Notes under the pieces: generated by a model | The model's input: only the letters and a program-made list of their open reading frames with translations | What the model was told of the DNA's origin: nothing | The model's database searches: none | Position numbers and translations under genes: made by a program | Assembly (NCBI GenBank): GCA_959599615.1 | Contig: CAUGKA010000098.1 | Span: 1 to 7,366, forward strand | Direction of reading: 5' to 3' | Length of the DNA: 7,366 bases | Source: an uncultured Collinsella sp. | Lineage (GTDB): Bacteria > Actinomycetota > Coriobacteriia > Coriobacteriales > Coriobacteriaceae | Part shown: positions 1-6,224 of the stretch, piece after piece | Layout: the number at the start of each line of letters is the position of its first letter | How positions within the stretch are numbered: the stretch's first letter is position 1

Positions 1-113
1 GACTGTTTTGAAGCTCCAAAGCGCCAAACAGTCCGTATCTCACCGCAACTTACAAACAACTGGGTCAGTTCCGGCACGGAGATTAGCATTGAGCTGACCG
101 CGCGCCAAGAAAA
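1..113. other. Left edge, no confident gene
   Basis: I recognise no gene here. A + strand frame is open from base 1 to a TAA at 196-198, running into the palindromic element that starts at 114. A minus-strand frame is also open across 1-113, so openness alone does not decide between them. An 8-bp inverted repeat (GACTGTTT at 1-8, AAACAGTC at 26-33) lies at the very edge, and a 6-bp one (GGTCAG at 63-68, CTGACC at 94-99) follows. The stretch could be the tail of a truncated upstream gene or part of another intergenic repeat. The sequence to the left of the window is needed to tell. Confidence 0.3.
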
Positions 114-253
114 GGGCCTATTTACTACGTTTAACTCGAGAGGGCCGACCATACCCGCCTTTTCCGAATATTTGCAAGCCCTCTACCTGCGGTTTTAATT
201 TCATAATCTTTGTCATGGTCGAGGGTGTGGTAGCAAACGTAGTAGATAGGCCC
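114..253. repeat. 140-bp palindromic intergenic element (family A)
   Basis: The ends form an 18/19 inverted repeat: GGGCCTATTTACTACGTTT at 114-132 against AAACGTAGTAGATAGGCCC at 235-253. Inside it are exactly 13 non-pairing bases on each side (133-145 and 222-234), then a second perfect 7-bp pairing block (CGACCAT at 146-152, ATGGTCG at 215-221). The arms are therefore symmetrical 39-base units around a 62-base centre. The centre contains CCTGCGGTTTT (186-196), an 11-mer that occurs twice in the element at 6966-7139. On the minus strand the outer stem is followed by TTTTC, so it could end transcription, but the loop is long for a simple terminator. No transposase and no target-site duplication are visible. 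It is most likely a small non-coding dispersed repeat (MITE-like or a structured RNA); the dispersal itself is inferred. Confidence 0.7.
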
Positions 254-335
254 GTTTTGCGGCATACGACCCATTCAAGCCCAATCTCGAAGGCTGGAGA
301 AAGCCCTTCATCCACGCCTGTGAGCGAAAACCAAA

Positions 336-378
336 TAGAATGAAAGGCAAATGGAAAAGCCCGTTTAACGAGCGGAGG
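336..378 (+). promoter_or_regulatory. Possible -10 box and ribosome binding site for the small + strand gene
   Basis: A TAGAAT hexamer (336-341) matches the TATAAT consensus at five of six bases, but no good -35 box lies 16-18 bases upstream, so the promoter is tentative. The ribosome binding site GGAGG (374-378) is strong. It lies four bases before the ATG at 383 and fixes that start. Confidence 0.35.
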
Positions 379-382
379 ACAT

Positions 383-703
383 ATGCGCGACGTAGCCGAA
401 AGCGACTGGAAGCTGTTTAAGAAAATGCTTCCTCAATGGCAAGAACGTTATATGGAAAAGCTCATCGGCCAGTATGTTGAGATACTGAACGGCGACAGTG
501 AAGCGTCCAGTAGATTTTGGGCACTAGAAGAGCGCCTCAATAGAGACAAGCTGTCCTCAGGCGTAATTGCAAACGACATTCGCCGCAGCACAATGCACCG
601 CGAGATAGCCAATTTGCTTATCGACAGCGTGATCACCCTTGACGACCTTGACGGTTTTACCGAGGACATTAAGAGCTATGCGCAACACTGGATTGGCCAG
701 TAA
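383..703 (+). CDS. Small helical protein of unknown function (106 aa)
   Basis: This is a complete 106-residue reading frame with a GGAGG site four bases before its ATG, ending in TAA. The protein is soluble, with no signal peptide or membrane segment, and it is rich in charged and aromatic residues. The pattern suggests helices throughout: an N-terminal amphipathic stretch with DWKLFKKMLPQWQERYMEKL (residues 8-27), a middle charged helix (about 40-55), and a C-terminal part with LIDSVITLDDLDGFTEDI. It resembles, from memory, a family of small uncharacterised proteins common in Firmicutes and gut Actinobacteria, sometimes mislabelled as multidrug transporters. No catalytic motif is visible. 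Sample lines count near 50% GC, lower than the ABC genes (one sampled line is 70%), so it may have been acquired separately. It stands alone, converging on the ABC operon across two hairpins. The gene call is firm; the function is unknown. Confidence 0.85.
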   Translation: MRDVAESDWKLFKKMLPQWQERYMEKLIGQYVEILNGDSEASSRFWALEERLNRDKLSSGVIANDIRRSTMHREIANLLIDSVITLDDLDGFTEDIKSYAQHWIGQ

Positions 704-736
704 GAGCACTGAACGACAGACATCCCCAGCAAAACG

Positions 737-778
737 GGGCAAACGCCGGGCCACCTAATGGTTGTCCGGCGTTTGCCC
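737..778. terminator. Perfect 13-bp stem-loop between convergent genes
   Basis: The arms GGGCAAACGCCGG (737-749) and CCGGCGTTTGCCC (766-778) pair perfectly around a 16-base loop. It lies 34 bases after the stop codon of the small + strand gene, where a terminator is expected. No T run follows on the + strand. On the minus strand the 3' side reads CCGTTTTGC, a short T tract. It may work in either direction or act mainly as an RNA-stabilising or insulating hairpin. Its right arm overlaps the flank of the neighbouring family C repeat. Confidence 0.55.
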
Positions 779-822
779 AGATAAAACCTGCCAAAATAAA
801 CCTGTCCCTTTTTGGCAGGTTA
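770..822 (-). repeat. Family C hairpin repeat, copy 1; probable terminator of the ABC operon
   Basis: This is one of three copies in the window. Arms AACCTGCCAAAA (785-796) and TTTTGGCAGGTT (810-821) form a perfect 12-bp stem with a 13-base loop. Read on the minus strand, the stem ends in a T-rich tail (TTTTAT), like an intrinsic terminator. The permease stop codon (820-822) lies in the first arm, so translation ends just as the hairpin begins. The flank CGTTTGCCC matches CGTTTCCCC in the other copies. The stem is T-rich at its base in both directions, so it may also stop transcripts from the small + strand gene. Confidence 0.8.
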
Positions 823-3597
823 CTCGGCACTCTTGAGGGCACCGACCATGTCAATCTTGTTGAGGGTACGGTTGGTGGCGAGGTTGACGATAAACGTAAA
901 GCCAAAGGAAAGCACCACGGCGAGCACGTAGCTTAGCGGCTCGACTTCGACGTCAAAGTACAGCGACGGCATCTGCAAAATGTACGTAAAACTCTCGGCC
1001 AGCAAGCCGCCCAGCGGCACGCCCAGCGCAGCGCCGATCGCCGTGAGGATCAACGTCTCCTTGTTGACGTAGTGATGCACCTCACCACGGCGGAAGCCCA
1101 GCACCTTGATGGTCGCCAGCTCGCGTTCGCGCTCCGAAATATTCGTATTAGACAGCGTAAACACCACCACAAACGACAGGCACGCCGCCATAAAGGTCAC
1201 AAGCACCACGACCGAGTTGATGATGGTGAAGTTGGCCTCATAATTCTCCCAATGCTCGGACGTACTCGAAATTGTGAGCCAACCGTCACTCTTAAGCTTC
1301 TTGCTAAACGCAATCTGGTCGGCCGACGAACCCTTAAGCAGCACAAAGACGCCGTTAAGGCGTGCACTTCGACCGAACGCACGCTCATAGGTGCTCTGCG
1401 TCATATAAAGCGTGTTGCCCAGATAGTTGAGCGAGATGTCGCTGACTTTGACCTTGGCAACATTGAGCGACGAATCCTGGACGTGAGCCGTGTCACCCGG
1501 CTTGATCCCCAGCACCAGCTGAGAGCTCTTGCTCAAATACACGTCTCCGTCACGCAGGGCGAGCGGTTCTTTGGACTCATCCTCCAGGCGCACGTAATCG
1601 CCCAAGTCACCCGTGCGGTCGTCGGGAATCACGATGAGCTGCACGGTCTCGCTCTTGCCGCCAAACGTAAAGGTGACGTTGTCGGTCATAATCGGCAGGG
1701 TCGAGGTCACCGTCACGTTGGAATCATTGGCCGTGCTGCGCTCATCCAATGCCGCGCACGTCTGCGAAAAATCGTCGGGATTGGCGACCGCCAGCAAGTC
1801 ATAGCGCGTGATATGCCCGTACTGTTTGGGCGAAAGCGCCACCGACGTATCGCGAATTCCCATACCGCAAATCACGAGCGCCGTGCAGCCGGCGATACCG
1901 AAGATGGTCATAAAGGCGCGCTTTTTGTAGCGGAATAAGTTGCGTGCAGCGACCTTGTTCAAAAAGCTCATGCGGTGCCAGATAAAGCCGATGCGCTCGA
2001 GCAGAATGCGCGAGCCGGCGCGTGGGGCCTTGGGGCGCATGAGCGAGGCAGGGGTCTCGGCCATCTCGTGGCGGCAGGCGATAATCGTGGCTCCCACCAC
2101 GCCCACGGCAAACAGCGCCACCGAAACGATCGAGGACACGATGTCGTACGAAAGTAGCATCTGGGGCAGCGAGTACATGTCGTCGAACACCGTAAACAAG
2201 AACAGCGGCAGACCCACAAATCCGATGATATTGCCGAGCACGCCACCGATCAGACACGCCCACAGCGAGTAGTCCACATATTTGGACAGGATACGCCCGC
2301 GTGAATAGCCGAGCGCCTTGTACAGGCCAATAAGCGTGCGCTCCTCCTCGACCATGCGGGTGGCGGTGGTGAGGCTGATAAGCACGGCGACGATAAAGAA
2401 GATGAACGGGAACACCGTGGCGATGGCCTCGATCGAAGAACTATCGCTCTCGACGCTCGAGTAGCTTGCGATATTGCCGCGGTCCTGGATGTACCAGGTG
2501 CATTCGCCCAGGTCAGAGAGCTCGGCGCGGGCATCGGCAAACTGCTGGTCGGCGGCGGCACGGCGCTTGTCCAGGTCGGCTTGCGCCTGCGCACGCTCGT
2601 CGCTGCCCTCGGCCATGCGATTGATGTTGTCCTGCTCGATCCCAAAGACCATATTCGCCTGACGCTCAGCCGCGTCCAAGCTCGCCGGTGTGTCGACCGT
2701 CAGCTCCTGAGTGCGCGCCTTCTCACGCTCCTCGCGGATCTTCTCGATATTGCCCTTGACCTCATTGATCTTTGCCGAGTAGGCATCCGAATAGGAGTTG
2801 AGGCTCTTGGCTCCCTCGACGACCACGTGGACAGCGGAGTAGGAAGAAGATGTCGCGGCATCCTCGCTCACGTAGAACTTGTAGTCCGCAGTCGAAGCAG
2901 CGCGAAAGGCGTTGACTGTCGAGTCGGAGCTCACGTCGGTGGGATCGAGAACCTCGGCCGTGATGGTATAGTCTCCATCGGCAAACTGGTCCTTGGCGCT
3001 TTGGTTCGACGAGCTCGCATCGTTGGCGGCAAAGCTCACCGTATCGCCGATTTTCTTGCCCGAAGCCTTCAAAAAACGTGAGGTCACTGCCACTTCGCCC
3101 GAAGTCTCGGGCAGCTCGCCGCGTACTAGCACCGGTTGGTCAATATTCTCTTTGGAAAGGCTCTGCACGACCACGCGCTCGCGCGTTGTACCCACGGCGG
3201 TGTAGGCGGTCTCGGTGTAGATGCCCTCGGCCGTCTCGACGCCATCGACCTCTTGAATGGCAGCAAGATCGTCATCGGTCAGACCATAGGTCGACTGCAC
3301 GTTGATGTCATAAACATTCTGCTGGTCAAAGTAAGCGTCGACCGAATCGCACAAGTCCTCGCACCCCGCTTTGAGGCCGCACATAACGCTCACACCGAGC
3401 GCCGTGATTACGACGATAGACAGGAAGCGTTTGAGGCTGCCGCGAATCGTGCGGTAGATGCCACGGCGAAAAACCATCGGCACCATATCGTTTGAGCTTT
3501 GGGCAGTGCGGTAGGTCGTAAAATCCTGCTCGCGCTCCGTGTTCTGCGCGTCGCGGCGTTGGCTGTTTTGGCGATCCTGGTCCATGGGCGCTACCAC
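820..3597 (-). CDS. ABC transporter permease with two FtsX-like domains
   Basis: This is the membrane subunit of an FtsX/MacB-type ABC system, 925 residues long. A charged cytoplasmic N-terminus (1-56) is followed by membrane segment 1 (about 58-77), a large extracytoplasmic region (80-388), and a first FtsX domain with three segments (about 390-411, 444-470, 484-508). Segment 5 (about 562-582) follows, then a second extracytoplasmic region (583-790) and a second FtsX domain (about 791-815, 848-868, 888-906). Both domains keep the family pattern of a charged loop after the first helix (VEEERTLIGLYKALGYSRG at 417-435; RERELATIKVLGFRRGEV at 823-840). Residues about 275-365 are charged and Ala/Glu/Arg-rich and probably form a coiled coil outside the cell. 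The GTG at 3597 overlaps the ATPase stop by seven bases. An in-frame ATG at 3585, five bases beyond that stop, is an equally good start; neither has a clear ribosome site. The gene is translationally coupled to the ATPase. The substrate is unknown: export of a peptide, lipid or drug, or control of wall enzymes, are all possible. Confidence 0.92.
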   Translation of the reverse strand: MVAPMDQDRQNSQRRDAQNTEREQDFTTYRTAQSSNDMVPMVFRRGIYRTIRGSLKRFLSIVVITALGVSVMCGLKAGCEDLCDSVDAYFDQQNVYDINVQSTYGLTDDDLAAIQEVDGVETAEGIYTETAYTAVGTTRERVVVQSLSKENIDQPVLVRGELPETSGEVAVTSRFLKASGKKIGDTVSFAANDASSSNQSAKDQFADGDYTITAEVLDPTDVSSDSTVNAFRAASTADYKFYVSEDAATSSSYSAVHVVVEGAKSLNSYSDAYSAKINEVKGNIEKIREEREKARTQELTVDTPASLDAAERQANMVFGIEQDNINRMAEGSDERAQAQADLDKRRAAADQQFADARAELSDLGECTWYIQDRGNIASYSSVESDSSSIEAIATVFPFIFFIVAVLISLTTATRMVEEERTLIGLYKALGYSRGRILSKYVDYSLWACLIGGVLGNIIGFVGLPLFLFTVFDDMYSLPQMLLSYDIVSSIVSVALFAVGVVGATIIACRHEMAETPASLMRPKAPRAGSRILLERIGFIWHRMSFLNKVAARNLFRYKKRAFMTIFGIAGCTALVICGMGIRDTSVALSPKQYGHITRYDLLAVANPDDFSQTCAALDERSTANDSNVTVTSTLPIMTDNVTFTFGGKSETVQLIVIPDDRTGDLGDYVRLEDESKEPLALRDGDVYLSKSSQLVLGIKPGDTAHVQDSSLNVAKVKVSDISLNYLGNTLYMTQSTYERAFGRSARLNGVFVLLKGSSADQIAFSKKLKSDGWLTISSTSEHWENYEANFTIINSVVVLVTFMAACLSFVVVFTLSNTNISERERELATIKVLGFRRGEVHHYVNKETLILTAIGAALGVPLGGLLAESFTYILQMPSLYFDVEVEPLSYVLAVVLSFGFTFIVNLATNRTLNKIDMVGALKSAE

Positions 3598-4292
3598 TCG
3601 ATCGTCTCGATAGGCACAGGATTTTGCTGGACCGTCTCGCTCTCCACGCGGCCATTCTTAAAGCGAATCAGGCGATCGGCCATGGGCGCCAGCGCGGAGT
3701 TGTGGGTGATGATAATGACCGTAATGCTTTGCTTGCGACAGGTGTCCTGCAACAGCTGCAGAATCTGCTTGCCGGTTTTGTAGTCGAGTGCACCCGTCGG
3801 CTCGTCGCAAAGGAGCAGCTTAGGGTTCTTGGCCAGCGCGCGGGCGATGGACACGCGCTGCTGCTCGCCGCCCGAAAGCTGCGCCGGAAAGTTGGCGAGG
3901 CGCTCACCCAGGCCGACCTGGCGAAGCGTCTGTTCGGCATCGAGCGAATCAGGGCAGATCTGAGCTGCGAGCTCGACGTTTTCGAGGGCCGTCAGGTTGG
4001 GTACCAGATTGTAGAACTGGAAAACAAAGCCGACGTCGGCGCGGCGGTATTCCACGAGCTGCGCCTCGTTGGCGGAGCTCACGTCGCGTCCGTCCACCGT
4101 CACGGTGCCGGAGGTCGCCGTATCCATGCCGCCCAGAATGTTGAGGGCCGTGGTTTTACCGGCGCCCGAAGCGCCCAGGATAATAGCGAGCTCGCCGCGC
4201 TCAACCGTAAAGCTCGCGCCGTCGAGTGCGTGAATGCGCGCGTCGCCCTCGCCGTATGCCTTGATGACATCTTTGAATTCGATATAGGCCAT
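3591..4292 (-). CDS. ABC transporter ATP-binding protein (MacB/LolD-like class)
   Basis: This is a complete 233-residue nucleotide-binding subunit that hydrolyses ATP at the inner membrane face to drive the downstream permease. All key motifs are present: Walker A GASGAGKT (40-47), Q-loop glutamine in FQFYNLVPN (Q92), signature LSGGEQQR (139-146), Walker B LLLCDEP (159-165) with catalytic E164, D-loop GALD (167-170) and switch histidine H197. The spacing and the LVPNLTALENVELA block are typical of ATPases paired with FtsX-type permeases (LolD, MacB, FtsE group). It is the first gene of a two-gene operon, and its last codons overlap the permease start. The ATG at 4292 has only a weak upstream GGGA, but the homology begins at residue 2, which supports it. 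A possible -10 (TAATAC, minus strand, 4326-4331) lacks a good -35 and lies next to a family C repeat. Confidence 0.95.
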   Translation of the reverse strand: MAYIEFKDVIKAYGEGDARIHALDGASFTVERGELAIILGASGAGKTTALNILGGMDTATSGTVTVDGRDVSSANEAQLVEYRRADVGFVFQFYNLVPNLTALENVELAAQICPDSLDAEQTLRQVGLGERLANFPAQLSGGEQQRVSIARALAKNPKLLLCDEPTGALDYKTGKQILQLLQDTCRKQSITVIIITHNSALAPMADRLIRFKNGRVESETVQQNPVPIETIEW

Positions 4293-4341
4293 CGATCGGT
4301 TCCCATCTGGTCGGATAACTCTTTAGTATTACCCATTTCGC

Positions 4342-4392
4342 ACCGACCAAAAAGGGACAGGTTCATTTTGGCAGGTTTTATATGGGGAAACG
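4342..4392 (+). repeat. Family C hairpin repeat, copy 2 (inverted, upstream of the ABC operon)
   Basis: Read on the + strand this copy has the same core (CCAAAAAGGGACAGGTTCAT, then TTTTGGCAGGTTTTAT) and the same GGGGAAACG flank as the complements of copies 1 and 3. Its first arm is ACCGACCAAAA where the others have ACCTGCCAAAA, which puts two adjacent mismatches in the stem. It therefore looks like a decaying copy. It does not follow a gene; it lies about 50 bases upstream of the ATPase start, oriented away from it, and probably overlaps or borders the operon's promoter. A role in insulating the divergent side is possible but unproven. Confidence 0.75.
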
Positions 4393-4656
4393 TACCTCTT
4401 TGGGGGCAGCGCGGGACGCGCAGGGGCGGCCGTGCAGATCGGCACAGCCGTCTCACGTGGAATCGACCGACGCCTGCCTTTCCGTGACACCGGCAACTCG
4501 TTTTTGCTTGTTGGCATGGCCGCCATTATGCCTTGGGACTGAGCACTCAAATTCTCACTCCTCATTGCCACGCTTGCCGCAAGCTATCAGGGTGACGAGA
4601 TGACGACGCTCGCTGTAGCAGCGCAGCCACACTCTATAAGCGAGGCGTTTGCCAGC
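4393..4656. other. Non-coding stretch without a recognisable gene
   Basis: Between the copy 2 repeat and the AIM24 terminator I see no gene with a credible start and protein composition. Short frames exist on both strands but are low-complexity, Arg/Pro/Ser-rich, or read into the repeats. A small tight hairpin (GCGCG GGA CGCGC, 4409-4421) is the only local structure noted. It could be the decayed remains of a gene. Confidence 0.5.
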
Positions 4657-4692
4657 AAAAAAGCGCGCGACAGGGTAAGCCCGCCGCGCGCT
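4657..4692 (-). terminator. Strong intrinsic terminator of the AIM24-like gene
   Basis: On the minus strand, AGCGCGCG (4692-4685) pairs with CGCGCGCT (4669-4662), giving eight GC-rich base pairs and a 15-base loop, followed at once by a run of T (the A run at 4657-4662 on the + strand). It lies 12 bases after the TAG stop of the gene at 4705-5379. This is the clearest classical Rho-independent terminator in the window. Confidence 0.9.
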
Positions 4693-4704
4693 ATCCTATG
4701 CGGA

Positions 4705-5379
4705 CTAGTTATTGTTGTTGGTCATCGAGGCCACTGCTGCCGCAAGATTGGAAATGGGCATCGTCTGCAACCAGATGCGACCGGGACCGGTGAGCACGGT
4801 GTTGAACACGCCCTCGCCACCAAACATGATGTTTTTGACGCCCTTGACCATTTGAGCGTCAATGCTCACGGTCTCCTCAAAGCCGGCCACGTTGCCGGTA
4901 TCCACAATCATCTGCTGGCCAGCAGCGAGCTCGTACTCAACCAGGTCGCCGTCGATCTCGGCAAAAGCAACACCCGAGCCCGTGAGCTTCTGCATGATAA
5001 AGCCCTCGCCGCCAAAGACGCCGGCCTTTGCCTTCTTGTTAAAGTGAATGCTCAACTCGACGCCACTTTCCGCGGCAAGGAACGAACGCTTCTGCAAAAT
5101 CCAGCTCTTGCCCGGACCGATCTCGATTGGCACGATGCGGCCGGGGAAGCAGGAGCCAAACGCGATCATGCCATCGCCACGCGCGGTCCAAATGTTTTGG
5201 AACAATGCCTCACCCGAAAAAGCCTTGGAGAACATCTTGCCGATGCCACCGCCCGAGGTAGACATTTCCATGTTGGGGGTCATCCAAGCCATGGCGCCGC
5301 TTTCGGTGATCATGGATTCGCCATCGCCAAGGTTGCACGTAACAACCGGGAAAGCCCCTCCGCCGATCTCGTACTGCAT
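4705..5379 (-). CDS. AIM24 / TIGR00266 family protein
   Basis: This complete 224-residue protein belongs to the AIM24 (TIGR00266) family, known from bacteria and archaea with a related mitochondrial protein in yeast. Its biochemical role is not established. It is a soluble, glycine-rich beta protein built from repeated strands. Recognisable blocks are ESGAMAWMTPNMEMST (26-41), the glycine-rich GGGIGKMFSKAFSGE (43-57), GGEGFIMQKLTGSG (123-136) and GGEGVFNTVLTGPGRIWLQT (187-206). The length is normal for the family. It ends in an unusual run of four asparagines after SMT. The start is secure: AAAGGAG lies six bases upstream of the ATG at 5379, and an extended -10 promoter lies about 43 bases upstream. 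With its own promoter and terminator it forms a single-gene unit. No partner can be inferred from the neighbours. Confidence 0.93.
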   Translation of the reverse strand: MQYEIGGGAFPVVTCNLGDGESMITESGAMAWMTPNMEMSTSGGGIGKMFSKAFSGEALFQNIWTARGDGMIAFGSCFPGRIVPIEIGPGKSWILQKRSFLAAESGVELSIHFNKKAKAGVFGGEGFIMQKLTGSGVAFAEIDGDLVEYELAAGQQMIVDTGNVAGFEETVSIDAQMVKGVKNIMFGGEGVFNTVLTGPGRIWLQTMPISNLAAAVASMTNNNN

Positions 5380-5421
5380 GACCGTCTCCTTTCCACTCAG
5401 GAGCCGAATAACGATGCCTAT

Positions 5422-5450
5422 ATTTTAGCAGGTAGAGATGCATATGTTCA
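5422..5450 (-). promoter_or_regulatory. Promoter of the AIM24-like gene
   Basis: On the minus strand TGAACA (5450-5445, four of six matches to TTGACA) is followed after 17 bases by TAAAAT (5427-5422, five of six matches to TATAAT). TGC directly precedes the -10, which is an extended -10. Transcription would start roughly 35 bases before the ATG at 5379, leaving a short leader that contains the GGAAAGGAGA ribosome site (5385-5394). Spacing and match quality make this the best promoter in the window. Confidence 0.7.
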
Positions 5451-5475
5451 CACCGCCCATGCCCTCTCCTGCGGA

Positions 5476-5530
5476 CGTTTCCCCAGATAAAACCTGCCAA
5501 AATAAACCTGTTCCTTTTTGGCAGGTTTTA
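5476..5530 (-). repeat. Family C hairpin repeat, copy 3; probable terminator of the kinase fragment
   Basis: This is the best-paired copy. TAAAACCTGCCAAAA (5488-5502) pairs perfectly with TTTTGGCAGGTTTTA (5516-5530), giving 15 bp around a 13-base loop. The TAA stop codon of the kinase fragment (5528-5530) is the first base triplet of the stem on the minus strand. It differs from copy 1 at only a few bases (for example TGTTCC for TGTCCC in the loop, CGTTTCCCC for CGTTTGCCC in the flank). It lies just upstream of the promoter of the AIM24-like gene, so it separates the two transcription units. Confidence 0.8.
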
Positions 5531-6082
5531 AAGGCAAACGGTGAAGGTGATCTGGTTGCCGTGACCGGATACGGTGGCGGCGCCTCCATGGGCCTCGGCG
5601 ATGGCACGCACCACGGACAGGCCCACGCCCGAGCCACCCGTCTTGGAGCTGCGCGACGCATCCGCACGATAGAAGCGATCGAACAATCGGTCCAGGTCGC
5701 CCTCGGGCAGCTCGTCCACGGCGTTCGATACGACAAGCTCGGCGGCGCCCTTGCCTTTGCCGTGCGAAACGGCGCACAGGCTCAGCTCAATCACGCTGCC
5801 CTCGCTCGCATAGCGCGTGGCGTTGTCCAGTAGCAACTCAACCACCTGCGCCACCGCCGCGGCATCGGCATGGGTCCGCACGCCGGTCGCAATCGACGTC
5901 GACAGGCGTTTACCGCCTGAGACCGCCACCGACTTAAACGGCGCCGCCGCCTTGTTCACCGCCTCCGAAAGATCGATCGACGCCATGGTAAAGCCCGCCG
6001 AGCCCTCGTCCATGCGTGCCAAGAACACCAAGCGCTCCGTGAGCGCCGATAATAGCGCACCCGCACTCGCCTTAGTGCTGCC
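5528..6082 (-). pseudogene. Sensor histidine kinase, 5'-truncated (ATP-binding domain remains)
   Basis: The in-frame stretch from an upstream stop (6083-6085) to TAA at 5528 codes 184 residues. It matches only the C-terminal part of a two-component sensor kinase: the end of the dimerisation helix (ALLSALTERLVFLARMDEG, ending at the DEG before the linker), then a HATPase domain. Numbered from the TTG at 6031, the N-box is ELLLDNATRYA (65-75, N70), the F-box is RLFDRFYRAD (115-124), and the G2-box is TGGSGVGLS (131-139). The kinase homology continues 10-17 residues upstream of that TTG, so the TTG is not a natural start. The phospho-acceptor histidine, HAMP region, membrane segments and sensor domain are all missing, and no response regulator is adjacent. 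The usual DxGxG G1-box reads SNAVDELPEG, a variant seen, from memory, in some Gram-positive kinases. It is most likely a deletion remnant; a stand-alone ATPase fragment is less likely. Confidence 0.75.
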
Positions 6083-6170
6083 TTAGCAGGTCGATGAGCA
6101 TATTTAAAAAAGCAAGGTTATAGCTTAGTCGGACTTAAGGAACGGGCGGCTTCACATCTCGCCCTGCAAA

Positions 6171-6210
6171 CAACGCCCGTACAGCGAGCGCGCTTGCCGC
6201 ATGGGCGTTG
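6171..6210 (-). terminator. Stem-loop downstream of ogt, weak terminator candidate
   Basis: CAACGCCC (6171-6178) and GGGCGTTG (6203-6210) pair perfectly across a 24-base loop that itself contains a near-palindrome (GCGAGCGCGCTTGC, 6184-6197). On the minus strand the stem is followed by only TTTG, so termination would be weak. Its position, 14 bases after the Ogt stop codon, supports an RNA 3'-end role. The rest of 6083-6170 shows no gene. Confidence 0.5.
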
Positions 6211-6224
6211 CGGCCGCCTGCAGC

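Noticed and set aside
118..315. Minus-strand open frame of 65 codons
   Set aside because: Most of it is the palindromic element A, and there is no clear ribosome site.
1072..1938. Long + strand open frame (288 codons) within the permease gene
   Set aside because: It lies antisense to a gene with clear FtsX homology. Its His/Arg-rich product is typical of the complementary strand of GC-rich coding DNA.
3624..4487. Long + strand open frame (287 codons) across the ATPase and the copy 2 repeat
   Set aside because: It is antisense to an ATPase with all its motifs and reads through the intergenic repeat. No ribosome site was seen.
4329..4571. Minus-strand open frame of 80 codons upstream of the ATPase
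   Set aside because: It reads through the family C repeat into the operon's leader, and its composition is not protein-like.
4600..5490. Long + strand open frame (296 codons) opposite the AIM24-like gene
   Set aside because: It is antisense to a well-supported gene, runs through that gene's terminator and promoter, and has a His/Arg/Ala-rich product.
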